Part shown: one piece after another, positions 22,513 through 34,440 of the stretch | Position numbering within the stretch: the first letter of the stretch is position 1 | Layout: each line of letters opens with the position of its first letter | Origin: Paracyclopina nana | Taxonomy: Eukaryota > Arthropoda > Copepoda > Cyclopoida > Cyclopettidae | Reading direction: 5' to 3' | Assembly: GCA_019096065.1 (NCBI GenBank) | Contig: JAGUCH010000010.1 | Coordinates: 204,241-268,240 of the forward strand | Length of the DNA stretch: 64,000 bases | Program-made: the position numbers and the translations under genes | Notes under the pieces: generated by a model | The model's input: the letters and a program-made list of their open reading frames with translations, nothing else | The model's database searches: none | What the model was told of the DNA's origin: nothing

Positions 22513-24036
22513 ATGGCAGACAAACTGAGGCCCGATGAGCTAGCAGCCTTCAAGGCTGCTTTTGACATGTTCGACAAGAACCAAGATGGCACAATATCCA
22601 CCAAGGTGATAGTCGTGTTTTAAAGCATATGCATTTTTAAAAGTATATAGTATACACTTGGTATTATTATTATGCTTTTGTTCGAGCTTTTGGAGGAGCA
22701 AATTGCATTGAGACCTTACAGAATAAAAGATATGTACTGCACAAGAAAAGAACAAAGAACAGCTCTGTACTGCAACTTTCATGGATCCCATTTTTAAGGC
22801 ATCCATCTCATATAATGTTGCATCATTAATGGGACTTTTCTATGATTTTGATGGTCAAAAAGTGCATTTTAGTTTGTTCATACCTACTATTGCATGACTT
22901 ACTGGTGTACATCCATTTCTTTTAGATTGCAATACTACTAAATGATACTGATTTCCATTTCTATTGAAGGAACTGCACGCTGCAATGCGAAGGGCTGGGC
23001 AAAACCCGACTGAGGCTGAAGTCCAAGATATGATCAATGAGGTGGACGTTGATGGCAGTGGATATTTGGAGTTTCCAGAGTTCTGCATGATGATGCACAA
23101 AAACTCAACGATAGTGATCAGGAGAACGAGCTCAAGGAGGTTTTTCGAGTCTTTGGCAAGGATGAAACTGGTGAGGCTGAAAACGAGGCAGCTCTCAAGG
23201 GCCCTACAAAGATCATTATATGGACCTTTTTATAGCTTACATTTCTTCGAGCATGGATAGATTGGGTGTTCATGCCTTCGAGCTTCACTTCATTCATGAT
23301 GCAAAAGAATATCAGTAACTTTGTCATGTTCTGACCAGTTCTTAGTACTGATAGTCAAATTGTATTAAAGCCTCTCATTACTTATGAATTTGAAAAGAAA
23401 TACTGAAACATTAAATGTTTTGAGCTTTATTTTGATACAAGAGGGTAAGCTTTTGGCAAGGTCTTTGGCTTGGGTTGGAGAAGGATGTATTGGCAATTTT
23501 ATGGTTGGATAGACCTTTCCATCAGAAGATATGTATTCAAATGTAATGCATCGCAACATGAATACATATTAGAAAGCAACAGATAGGGCAATGCATAACA
23601 TTAGGCTTGATTTCAATCAAATATCCACTGTATGTCTTCCATGAAGGGAAAATGGCCAGAATTGAAAGATTAAAATTAGGTCATGCAAAAGAAATCTTTT
23701 TGTAATGACACGATGTATTCACTTTCAGGCTGTATCACAGCTGATGAGCTCAAATTTGTCCTCACGCATTTACCTGGCAAGGTGACGTACAAGGAGATTG
23801 ATGAAATGATTCGCACAGTGGATGAAAATGGCGATGGGAAGATCAACTACCAAGAGTTCAGGGTGATGATTGGGGCCAAGCCCAACCTGACAGCAGCCAG
23901 GGCGGCCCAGAAGGCGGCTGAGGGCAGCAAAACAACCTCTGTTACCTCAACTACCACCACACTGACAACCTCCATGGTGACTGCAGCTTTGGCCAACAAT
24001 ACAACCTCGACAACCATGGTTGGTGGCAAAAAATGA
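22513..24036 (+). CDS. Calmodulin-like protein, four EF hands (gene 2)
   Basis: Coding exons 22513-22605, 22970-23170 and 23729-24036; the start exon has 5' UTR from an acceptor at 22463. It begins [20 protein letters not shown], calmodulin-like. Loops are [36 protein letters not shown] and [12 protein letters not shown]. The third lacks the first acidic ligand, so it may not bind calcium. After the last EF hand comes a Thr/Ser/Ala-rich tail of about 45 residues ending MVGGKK. The A run at 23099-23103 is one base short: before it the frame reads [10 protein letters not shown], after it the frame must shift by one to read [15 protein letters not shown]. With one more base the length matches calmodulin and the phase-1 junction to exon 3. 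Intron 1 is at the same place as in gene 1 (before the last loop residue), intron 2 is not. Cytosolic calcium sensor, neo-calmodulin-like. Confidence 0.88.
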
Positions 24037-25141
24037 CTTATCAAAAACTCAGTGATTGTTCACCTAGCCAAGAAGAAAGTTGGTCTTACTATTTGTGTTA
24101 GTACCTTTCCAAAAAGCATTGAATCATAACACACTAATAGGTCATCCATGTACTGTTGAGTGAGATCATCAACATACTTTTCAAGGCTACTATTAAATCA
24201 TCCATATACATGATTACTTTGCAAAGCTACGATTAAATCATCCATATACATGATTGCTGAAAAGGTCATATCAACAGCAATGGCCACAATCCCCCCCTTA
24301 ACCCATCAAGTGATTTCATTAGACCTTCCAAAGCATCATGGCTACTATGGCAAAAATGAGATGGCTATCAAATTCAGAGTTGAGGAGCTAGCTTTCGATG
24401 CCTTGACAATTAATTGTTATACCGTCAGCCAAAAACAAAGTTGATATTTGATATTTGTACAAGTAGACATCCCTCCCCTACTCGATTTATGGGTGTCCTT
24501 GTTTTTGTTTGGCTCTGCAGCTTTTCAAGCTAGAGTGCAGCAATGTTTATCGACATATTGGGTCAGCCAGAAGCAGATACTTTTTTTCCAGATGCAATAC
24601 CACATCCAAGTTCATCTTATTCATTTGATGCCAAATCAATGCTTTAAAAGAACCCCACTTTAATTTCAAAAGATTTGGTTTCCGGAAACCGAAGAGCCAA
24701 ATGCATTGATCCTCGATACTTTTTAAAGTATCGAGGATCAAGCAGGATCAAGTGAATCCTGAAAGCCAAACAAATAAGGTTATTTCGTGAAGTTGCTCAA
24801 CTAAATTTTGCATGGACACGTACCACCCTGTAACTAAACAGTTTATGAAGAAAACCTTTCCAATGTTTAGCATTTCGAAAAAACGACCATATCCTCACTA
24901 GCAACTCCAGTGCAATCACCACCACATAATGATAATTATATTACACAAATATTCCAGTTATTACTACTATTCATGAAATTGTTGTTTATTGTGAGCAGAT
25001 GATAATAAATAAAGGCAGCATTTAAAGCTTTCAAAAGAAGTACGATGACCAAAATTGTACTGAGTCAATTGATTCCACCTTGGATTTTGCTCTAGGCTAA
25101 CCACATGTGACTAAACCACAAACTTGCTACAACTGTCAATT
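24037..25141. other. Intergenic DNA downstream of EF-hand gene 2
   Basis: A direct repeat of about 45 bp (ATTAAATCATCCATATACAT) occurs twice at 24190-24255. A perfect 15 bp hairpin stem (TGATCCTCGATACTT) lies at 24708-24741. No gene is recognised. Confidence 0.5.
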
Positions 25142-25549
25142 GCCCGTTCTCATATTTTTCTAGGTTAGGTTCCCATAATGTTAAGCAAGGCTCTTTGGAG
25201 GCGCATATCTCAACAACTACTGAGCCGATTGGCACCAAACTTGGTAGGATTCATCAGTAGACCCTAATAATCATTCATGCCAAAATTCATCCGGATTGAA
25301 GGCTGATTAGAGGAGGCCATTTTTTCACGCTATAAATGTGAAGCAAAGCCGCCTTGCTTCACATTTTAAACGGCCTCCAGTTGGGGGCCTCCTCGGATCT
25401 CAACCAAATTTGGCACACAGCTGTGGATAGCCTCACTGAAGAATCCTACCATGTTTGGTTCCAATCGGCTCAGCAATTGCTGAGTTATTTGCTTCCAAAG
25501 AGCCTTGCTTAACATCATAGAGCTTTGCTTAACTGATATGAGAACGGGA
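25142..25549. mobile_element. Foldback/MITE-like element, CCCGTTCTCAT termini
   Basis: Terminal inverted repeats CCCGTTCTCAT and ATGAGAACGGG enclose arms that also pair internally (TTAAGCAAGGCTCTTTGGA, GCCGATTGGCACCAAACTTG). The centre is a GTGAAGCAAAGC/GCTTCAC hairpin. No coding capacity. No clear target duplication. Confidence 0.72.
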
Positions 25550-25777
25550 TAATAAAACATATTTTACTTAAGTAAATCATCGAGCCGAGCTAAGTAAATA
25601 ATGGTAGGCATCGTGACATCTTTGTTTGACAAATTGCTCAAGAGATTCTCATGTGACCACGATGCTTTGCTCAAGAAATCTAAGGTAGCATTGCTTTCTT
25701 GGATGCCTAACAAGGTCTTTTTAGGTTTTAGGAACAATTAGACATTGCCACAGTATTGATGTTGTCATTTGACAAAC

Positions 25778-27140
25778 ATGCCCCTGAAAATCAACAAAAA
25801 GTTTGCCCATTATTGCCTTTTGACTCTTTTAGCCATACTTGTATCATCACCTCTGCTAGTTTTATTGAAGAATCTGCCAGAAAATGAAAGAAATGAAAGG
25901 GATAATGTGACAAGACAACAACTGACGACAACTAGGGGTTCCCTGAGAGACCATCATACACCATCATCCTCAACGGTGACTGCGACCAGTGATGGTTCAT
26001 TGTCAACTGTTCCTGAAGGCTGTTTTAGACAATGGATTGGCGATGGTTATTGTGATGATCAAAATAACAACATTGACTGTGATTTTGATGGGGGGACTGT
26101 TGCAACCCATTCGCAATCCATTCGCTTTGCCAAATTTGCTATTGCTACCCCATGACAACTATAAGGTCATCCACATACATTTTACATGTGAGCAAATCAT
26201 GGGATCCCGAACTTTGTCCACACCCCATGTGGGTTGCAGATGAGGTTTGTGATGATACCACAAACATGGGAGATTGCTACTATGATGGGGGACTGTTGCA
26301 GAGTAGATTCCATCTTGGACTTGTGTGAAACTTGCCAATGCCTTTCCGGATTCCCATTATCCCCTTCCGGAAGCCTTTGCGACAAGTCCCCAAGGGTAGG
26401 AGACGGCTTCTGTGATGACGAAGTGAACAATGCTGATTGTACTTTTGATGGAGGAGACTGCTGTGCTACTCTCATGCAAAGCTATGTGGACTGCTCATTC
26501 TGTTTCTGTTTCAAATGTGACCCCGGATGGGTTGTAATTCAGGGGCAATGTATGATGTACAATGACTATACCATGACTTTTTTGGAAGCCAATCACCAAT
26601 GCCAAAGCATGGGAGGAAAGCTCTATGAGCCTCTGGATGCTCTGGAATATTCCCTGGTGACTTCGGCTTTCAGTGAGCATAATCATCCTGTGTGGATAGG
26701 GATAACTCGACTGACTACTGAAAGGTACTCTCACTCCAATCGATAGCAATGGTTGTTGCAAGTTAGGCTTTCAGATTTGTGTACCACAGCGATGAGAGAG
26801 CTCTGGCATTTTCCAATTGGAAATCCGGAGAGCCCAGTTCCCCTAAGGGACTGGCAGATTGTGTCCAAATGATGCCTTCGAATGATGTGTATGCATTCCA
26901 ATGGAATGACAGGTCATGTGCACTCTTCAAATCATCCTCCATTTGCCAAGGTACCATTGTTATCACTTCTAAATACAATACCATGAGTATTCAATTGTAG
27001 CTGACCCGAAATTGCTGATTGACTCATGCAAGTTCACGACAGTGCTTGGTGATGGCCATTGCGATTCAAAAGCGAATAATCATATATGTAACTATGATAA
27101 GGGAGATTGCTGCCCTCCAGGAACTCCTTGCATGTTCTAG
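25778..27140 (+). CDS. LNR-LNR-LNR-CTLD-LNR protein
   Basis: Exons 25778-26724, 26775-26950 and 27001-27140, about 421 residues. An N-terminal hydrophobic segment (LLTLLAILVSSPLLVLL) after a basic start is a signal anchor or signal peptide, followed by a Thr/Ser-rich stalk. Lin-12/Notch repeats: GDGYCDDQNNNIDCDFDGG; CPHPMWVADEVCDD; VGDGFCDDEVNNADC; and, after the lectin, LGDGHCDSKANNHICNYD. The C-type lectin domain runs from CMMYNDYTMTFLEANHQC through VWIGITRL to FQWNDRSC and SSSICQ, with a WND motif and SGEPSS where EPN/QPD usually sits. The G runs at 26090-26095 and 26287-26291 are one and two bases short of the DGGDCC codons. With them corrected, exon 1 is one continuous frame ending in phase 2, as exon 2 needs. 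It could also be a young pseudogene, but the remaining exons are intact. Confidence 0.82.
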
Positions 27141-28500
27141 GATGTTCAAACTATAATAATCCATTACTAACAAATGTAAGCATCAAATGCTGATCTATCT
27201 CTTTCACTATGATTGGCTAAGGTTTTTCAAAAGCAATAGTTATGCCCCAATAACCTTTACATTGTGACTCTTGAGTTACCTTCATAACCTCCACTCTGGC
27301 AACCTTACAGGAGACTCCGCATTTGATTCCTTTATGAAAAGTACTGCTTAATGATTTCAACTCATTAACTGCATTATTAATTTGACAAACAATATTCCGG
27401 TTCTTCTCTTCTTTATTTTATCAGTGTTGACAGAAAGATGGCAATTGATGGAAAGATTGTGTGACAAATCAAAAGATTGTGTTTTGGCTTTTCAAGATTG
27501 CATTCTAATCAATGAAATATATCAATAATTATGTGATGCTTAATGAAAGACAAGATGATTTAAAACCTTTTAAAATGCCATTTAGTCAATTTAGCCTTTT
27601 TAAGCGTTAATTCCTGAGGGTTTGAACACAAAAGACCTCTGAAGAAACATGATAAAAAGGAAAGCAGCGATAACTTTTTAACAGATGATGAAGTGTATAC
27701 AATGGAGGTAACTCTGCTCTGTACGAAGAAAAGGAACTTAATTTATATTAACTTTCTGCCATTTAAGCAAAGCTCCCATGAAATTGCAGCACTCGCTGGC
27801 ACTCGGCCTTAAAAAGTTTCCCTCGGGTTTTCATACTCCAGCTTACTTTTAAAAAAAGGGGAACTCTGATGCGAAATAAAGACATTTATTATGGCCAATT
27901 GAAACAGCTCATCTTTTGTTTTCATTCACAGGTACAGCAACAATTTTGAAAGACTTCAGAAACATAATAATGATCAGCCTCAATACTTTAAGGCTTTGCA
28001 GTAGTTTTCGTATTATTATTGTTGAGAGAGGAGGGCTTAAAAATATATAGAGAGATTATGCTCATTTTTTGCATTGGAAAATAATCCTGTCTTCTTGTTC
28101 ACCAGGGATTCAATTTTTGCATTTGAAAAAGTACACTTTTAGAAAAATACACTCATTTATGCTTGAATAATTAAAATAACACTTTTGATAAATATGTTTC
28201 TCTTTTGTTTTTGCACCATTTACTAACAGTATGTACAGTTTTGTCATAGAAGAATTTAAAGATTTTTTGAACTGTTTTCTCTTATTTAATGGTTGAAGTC
28301 AATATAAACTTCAGTAAGTTTTAGACAAAACTTAGTAGCCTAAAAAAGTGATAGGTTTTCCAAGTGAAAATATTACTTTTCTCATGTAGGGTGAAATATT
28401 TGAATTTGGTCGAATTATCATCATATCATAGGAAAGGGGGACAGATAAGAAGAGATTTTTAAGAACTTTTAAAGCCTTGCTTTCAACAAGGGCTTAAATA
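27141..28500. other. Intergenic DNA between convergent genes
   Basis: AT-rich 3' flanks of the LNR-lectin gene and the minus-strand BAH gene. No gene or clear repeat. Confidence 0.5.
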
Positions 28501-31500
28501 CTATTTACATTGATCATCGTCAGTTTGCTTCAGCACACCGGGCATAAATTGCACTCGCTTTTCTATGGCATCATGAGAACCAGCCAAGTAGTACTTGTCA
28601 TTCGATTCATTGTCATTGGTTTCATCCCTGAAGTCGTCAAACTTGACCACATCACACCGATGAGAAATGGTTTGCACATCATTTTCGTCATAGTGGTTTG
28701 ACTCGAACAAGGCTCCCTGAAAATGCTTAAAAGTTAATAAACTGAAACTTAAAATATATCCATCTCCATTTATATATATATATATATATATATATAAGCT
28801 TGAACCTTTGGACATCTTTTTTTGTTTTCTGACAAAATGAAAAATATTAATTTAAATTCCGCATGACAGAAAAAAATAAATGATGCATCAGTTTTTATCG
28901 GGGCAATTTTCTTGGTTGCCTTGGGAAAATTGAATTTTATCGGTCTTTTCCCTTTAAAATTGATTGTTTCAGTTATTACAAAAAATCTTTCCAACGATAT
29001 CATTTAAAAGTCCTGTATCTCTTGAATAAGTGACACAAAATTTAGATTCCCGTACCGTCCAATTTTGAATGGACAGACTGTATAATAAGTATATAAATAA
29101 TACATATATACTAAGTATATAATATGAATTAAATTAGTTGAGTCACCTTGGGTTGGAGAAGGTTGTTGAGACTTTTTCGATCCTTCACATTCAATTCTGC
29201 AAGATGGTAGTACCACCGTACGCCTACATTTTTGTTGCCCGATGCCGTCTCCCACATGGATTCTAGGCGCCCAATGTAAGGTTGATCCGGGCAGTTGGTT
29301 GATAGGAAAACAGCGCTGTCACCAATGCCCAACTTCTCATCCTTGCGCTCAATCAGCTTATGGTAAATCCGACCCTTTGCCCTCTTTTGCCCCTTGTCTG
29401 CCCATTTCCAGACTTGATCCTTGGGCAAAAAAGAGGCGATTCCACCATTCTTGCTTCCGTCTATTTCAGAATCGGAGCTCTGGAAAGATGCAATTGAATT
29501 GTATTGCTGGGTATTTTTATATAGGACACAAGTCAACTTACTGATGAAATGGAAGGTCTTGGTGCCAGATTAGCCTTTCTGACAACTTTTGTGTTTGCAT
29601 GAGGTTGCTTACTTGGCTGACTGCCCACATGGATGCGCATCTTCAGACTTTGCTTGCATTCCGGATCAAGACTTGGTTTAATGCTACCATCTTCTCGAAC
29701 CACATGGCTTTGTTTACTTTCTTGCTTGACACCCACAATGTTTTGTTTACTTTTCTTCTGAAGTGGCTCGGTGTCAAATGAACTTCTCGGTGTCTTGGGG
29801 GAAAAGCTTGCCCAGGATTGACGACGTTTACGCCGATGCAAAGTTGTCATCAATGGATCCGGATCATGCACTGAAAGAAATGTCATCCATATACCAAATG
29901 CCAAGATATTGCATGAAGTGTGTCCTACCAACAAGAGGATAATTTGGGGGGAGAAAGCGTATACTGTCTACATGTATGTCCCGATTGTCTCCATCGTCCA
30001 GTTCCACATTGACATAGTTGCTGTCAAGTTTGGGGTCAATTTCAATATCACTGATGGTGCCTGGATACAGATGATTGTACTTTTGGCTCCAGTAAGCGCA
30101 CACACGAGTGCCAATCGTCAAGGCATCAACTGAATGTGGACGAACTTCGAATATCTGCAAAAAAAGAACATGTTCTTCATACTCTGAAGTTGTAATAAGT
30201 TGTAATGACGTACAGCTTCATTGAGGACTTCCTCCCTCGAGAAAATGTGGGGCTTGTTGCCCCTCTCTTTGTCAACCAGAACCCCATAAATGTCTGGTGG
30301 ACTTATGGCCTGGATTTTGCCAGGATGAAAGTGTCCGTCCAATTTGACCAGAACACGTAAACCCTCTTCCAGATCATCTTGCTTTATCAAGCACGACTCA
30401 GGACCTGCATTGCAAACCAACACTATTATAGTATGAATTACTCATAATGAAGAGAATGATTACCCTGGATCGGCTCATGGATGTCATCATCGTCACATGT
30501 CGTTGATCGCCTTCGCTTCTTGTGGTGTTTGTGGTGGTGATGGCGATGATGCTTATGCTTTTCCTTCTTCTCCTTTTTGGCCTTCTTCTCTTGCTTCCGG
30601 ATCTTGAGCATCATCTTTGGCAAGGGCTGCTCTTCTTCCTCAGCATCACTGACGTCAGCATCAACATTGAGATCTTCCTTGAGAAGAAAGGCTTCCTTCT
30701 TCACAATTGTTGGCGTGTCCAATTTAGACACTTCTTGCTTCTTCGGACTTCTATCATTGTTAGCAGCATTAATAGACACTTCCTTCTTTATGGGACTTAC
30801 AGGAGAGATGAGATGAACTTCTCTCTTGATGTTGGCGCAAGACAAAGGTGTGCTTGTCTTGAGAATCGGCTCTGCCTTTGGAGTCTTGGTATTGGTACTT
30901 GGACTTACTGGTGTACACCGACCAGTTTTTGTGTCATGTAGAAGAAAGGCGTCTTTCTTTGGCGTCCAACTTGATACATTGTTCTTGGCATCCTCCTCCG
31001 GTGCAGAAGGCTTGCTACTAGTCAATTTAAGAAGATTCTCAAACGGATTCGGCCGCGCTGACCTGAATTTGGAGTTGATTGTAGACAAGTCAAGACCGTT
31101 GTTACTAGATGACGATGTATGTGGTGAACTGACAGGACTAGGGCTGGCCTTTGTAGGCTTCAGCCATGGAATGATTGGCGCCAATGTGGTCTTCTTATTG
31201 CTGGACAACTTGCTCGGTGATGATGTTGGTGGTTTGAGTTGTAAAAGCTCCTTGTATTTCTCCTTGTAACGCTTCTGTATCACTGCCAAATCGCCCCTCA
31301 TTTTGGCCTCCCACTCGTCCATTTGTGTCTGGCTTTTCGCAATAGCCCCTTTGTTTGATTTGCTTGCAATAAATGCCTTGGCTTTGGTCTCAGCCTTTGG
31401 ACTTTGGTACTCGCGACAATCAAGGCTCTTTGACCTGGACTTGCTACTACTTAGAGATTCATCATTGGGATTCTTCAGGTGGCCTTCATCATCACTCAGA

Positions 31501-32772
31501 AAAGCAGCATCACACAATAGGCCAAGCCTTGAAGGCCGTCTTCGTTCCTTTTCGTGTTTCTCAATACTTTCGGCCAAGATGTGAAGTCCAACCGGATCGA
31601 GCTCAGGTTCGCCAACAGACAAAACATCTTCGTGCACTTTGATCTCCACTGATTCTGGACGTTGTAGTGTCTTGTCTGCCTTTGGCCGTGGTTCTTCTTT
31701 GGCTGCCAACAGGGGGGACTGTTGTTGCTGATGATGGTGCTGATACAAGAAACCTTGACGAGCCTGGAGCCAGGATTCTTGCTGAAGTTGCATTAATGAC
31801 TGTTGGAAAGGCGTGAGACCGATGGGTGCTGATGGCGGTGGCGGGGCGGGTGAAGGCCACAGGGCGGCAGACATGGGGTTGAAGCCTGGCACAAAGAACA
31901 CTTGTCCTGTCAGAGGATCCTGGTAGCCTGGCTGATATGCCAGAGGCCACATCGGGGGCCAATACGGTCCAGCCGAAGCTAGAGAAGCTAATGTTGATGA
32001 AGACGATGTTGCCTGTTGAGGCAATGGTGGCGTAGGCCTTGGTGGGGTTTTCAAATCTCTTTGTCTGCCCACAGCAATGCCTATTGGGATGGACGTCTTG
32101 CTGTCTTCCTGATCTGAAGTCACCGTCTCGCTTTTCAGATGCTTCATCCCGGAGGACTCACTGGAGGCTGGACTACTGTTTGAGAACAAGGAACTCCAGG
32201 ACGATGATGAGAGCTGACCGCTTACACCCAGACCCGGGCTGGACGTCATGATGGAGATGGGTTCCCCAAGTTGGACACCAGAGCTTGACGTCAAAATGGA
32301 GATGGGCTCCCCAAGTTGGGCGCCATAATTTGACATTGGGGTTGCACTCAGCCTGGACGATTGCCATTGACGAAGGGACTTGTGATTCACCGGGGTTGTT
32401 CGAGAGCAATTGGCTGAAGAAAGGGACGAGTCCCAGTCTTCAAATGCTGAGTCGTTGCCATCAGTCGTCCCATCGTGGGCCACTCCATCTGGATTGCGCC
32501 TTTCTATTAATATAAGAACATGATTAAGATAGATAAGATATACTAAGATGCTGGCGCACCTGTCTTGATGTGGTGGTACACCAACGGCTTGGCTTCTGGA
32601 GTAAGCGAAATCGGTGGACTAGCCAACCGGTTGGGAATGGGCCGAATCACTGGGCTGAGGCTGCTGCTCACCGAGGCTGCTGCCAACAAAGGATGCGAAT
32701 GTCGACCGGTTGGATATGTCGTGGTGGTTTGCTCCCAAGCTGTGAAGTGTCGAGTGGTTGTCGTGGTTGCAC
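28501..32772 (-). CDS. BAHCC1/TNRC18/winged-eye type chromatin protein, Tudor-like and BAH domains
   Basis: Seven exons in transcript order: 32772-32560, 32503-30464, 30404-30214, 30154-29929, 29870-29542, 29479-29147 and 28716-28501; at least 1181 residues, all phases close. The long exon is low-complexity, rich in Ser, Pro, Gln and Lys, with LIxxSG-like and LGEPISI repeats and a basic His/Lys tract (HKHHRHHHHKHHKKRRR). Next come a Tudor-like segment (GLRVLVKLDGHFHPGKIQ, IYGVLVD) and a second (GTRVCAYWSQKYNHLYPGTI, YVNVELDDGD). After a basic linker a BAH domain starts near GIGDSAVFL and runs through IGRLESMWE and VRWYYHLAE to GALFESNHYDEND, RCDVVKF and YYLAGSHD. This order is that of BAHCC1/TNRC18 and Drosophila winged eye, nuclear histone-mark readers linked to silencing. 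The 5' exon was not found. Confidence 0.88.
28770..28796. repeat. TA dinucleotide microsatellite
   Basis: Uninterrupted TA tract in the last intron of the BAH gene. Confidence 0.9.
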
Positions 32773-33061
32773 CTGAAATCAGGTAATAACATAAGCTTAT
32801 TTTTATCATTGCTCTACTACCAAATATTTTGAAAAATGAAAATTGATGAGTATTTTATAAGTGAATAGTTCCTCAGCTAAAAATAACGGACAATACTGAA
32901 TTTTGAGAGAACTGATTCTTCCTATTGTACTGCAAAGTGTTTACTTTCAGTAACTATTGAAGTCAAGGCATATTTTCATGACATAGACAATGATTCCATT
33001 CCTACTTTGTCATAGAATCAAAAATGAACAGAGTCATCAATTTCAAAAGTGAATTCAATAC
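32773..33061. other. Sequence 5' of the BAH gene, no exon recognised
   Basis: The acceptor TGATTTCAG precedes 32772, so this is the end of an intron. Confidence 0.45.
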
Positions 33062-33668
33062 CGTTTCAGTCATTTTCAGTTGAATTTCAGTCATTAAAGC
33101 TTGGAACAGCAGTCAATTTTGGGAGAAACTGTTTCGGAAGAAATTCAGTCTTGGAAAAAACTCAATCTAAAAAGTAAATGTAGCAGCAAAATTCGTTCAT
33201 TTTCAGATTCATTTTTTATTGTGACCTGCATGTCAGTTATTTGTCATTGTCAGTTGACTAACATTCATTTTAAGCTGAAATGCAATTGTGAAAAATTGAA
33301 ATTCAGTCATTTCTATCATCAATTTTTTTCCTTTTCGGTTGAAATTCAATATTTGCCATTTTAAATATTTTCATTTTCGGTTGAAATTTAGTCATTGCCA
33401 TTTTAAATATTTTTTCAGTAGAAATTCAGCCATTTTCATTTGAAATTCAGTCATTTTCAGTTGAAATTCAGCCAAATTCATTTGAAATTCAGTCATTTTC
33501 ATTTGAAATTCAGTCATTTTCATTTGAAGTTCAGCCTTTTTTCATTTGAAATTCAGTCATTTTCAGTAGAAATTCAGCCATTTTCATTTGAAATTCAGTC
33601 ATTTTCAGTTGAAATTCAGTCACTTTCAATAACGGAAAGCAGTCATTATTTTCAGTTGAAATTCTGCC
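33062..33668. repeat. 20 bp minisatellite, TTGAAATTCAGTCATTTTCA
   Basis: Loose units from 33062, dense and regular at 33420-33640, with CATTTGAAATTCAG and CAGTTGAAATTCAG subtypes. Confidence 0.85.
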
Positions 33669-33859
33669 CAGGATGCCGAGCAGGTCTCAACACGACGAGA
33701 ATCAGCTGAAACTCGAATCAGCTGACGAAAATCGGTTAAATTCCGTTGCGTAGCAAACAAATTAAAAAAATTCCGCCAAAGCGCACCGCGTCAACTCTTT
33801 TTGGCCAAATCCTACACTCTATTTTTCCCCTCGCTTACCCTGAGGCCTTTGGTGGTCAT

Positions 33860-34130
33860 TGTTGAGTTGGTAAGTGAGCCAATTTCGGGCCTGGGCCCCG
33901 GGGCCGCCTCGGGTCTCCTGCTTGGGCCCGAGGAGCCCGCGGGGCCCGCGGTTTGCCCCCGAGCTGCTGCTGTCACTAGGCAACAGCATCGCGATTTTCC
34001 ATTTTTTTTTATTTGCTGTTGTTGTTTTCTGATGGTCAACTTGGTTCAATGCCCAAAGTGAGACTGAATTGGTCGGCCCGGCGCGCCCGAGTTTGGGGCC
34101 ACTTTTATTTTTCGGTGCGTAGAAACGACG
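33860..34130. promoter_or_regulatory. GC-rich island, possible promoter of the BAH gene
   Basis: A sharply bounded GC-rich, CpG-containing stretch in AT-rich DNA about 1.1 kb upstream of the first recognised minus-strand exon. An untranslated first exon here would fit. No core promoter element was identified, so this rests on composition and position. Confidence 0.3.
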
Positions 34131-34231
34131 GTTGTTCGTCAAACGGGGCAGCGGGCGGCAAAATCTAGGGCGTATGCTCGAAACCACCAACTCAATGTTA
34201 GAAGCAGCTCTTTATTCTTTATTTTTTGTGT

Positions 34232-34440
34232 GGAGTATTTTCATCATTTTTCCGGAGTATTTTTATTATTTTTTGTGAAGTATTTTATAGTTTTTTGAGG
34301 TGCATTTTTATAGTTTTTTGAGGTGCATTTTTATAGTTTTTTGAGGTGCATTTTAATCATTAATTGAGGTGCATTTATATCATTTTTTGAGGTGCATTTT
34401 TATCATTTTTTGAGGATTATTTTTATTATTCTTTGTGGGC
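34232..34440. repeat. ~23 bp minisatellite, TGAGGTGCATTTTTATAGTTTTT
   Basis: About nine units, with TTATCATTTT and TTATAGTTTT subtypes. Confidence 0.8.

Noticed and set aside
25200-25500. Possible coding remnant around the GCCGATTGGCACCAAACTTG stretch
   Set aside because: The sequence is the arm of a foldback element and is matched in inverted form; no frame is conserved.
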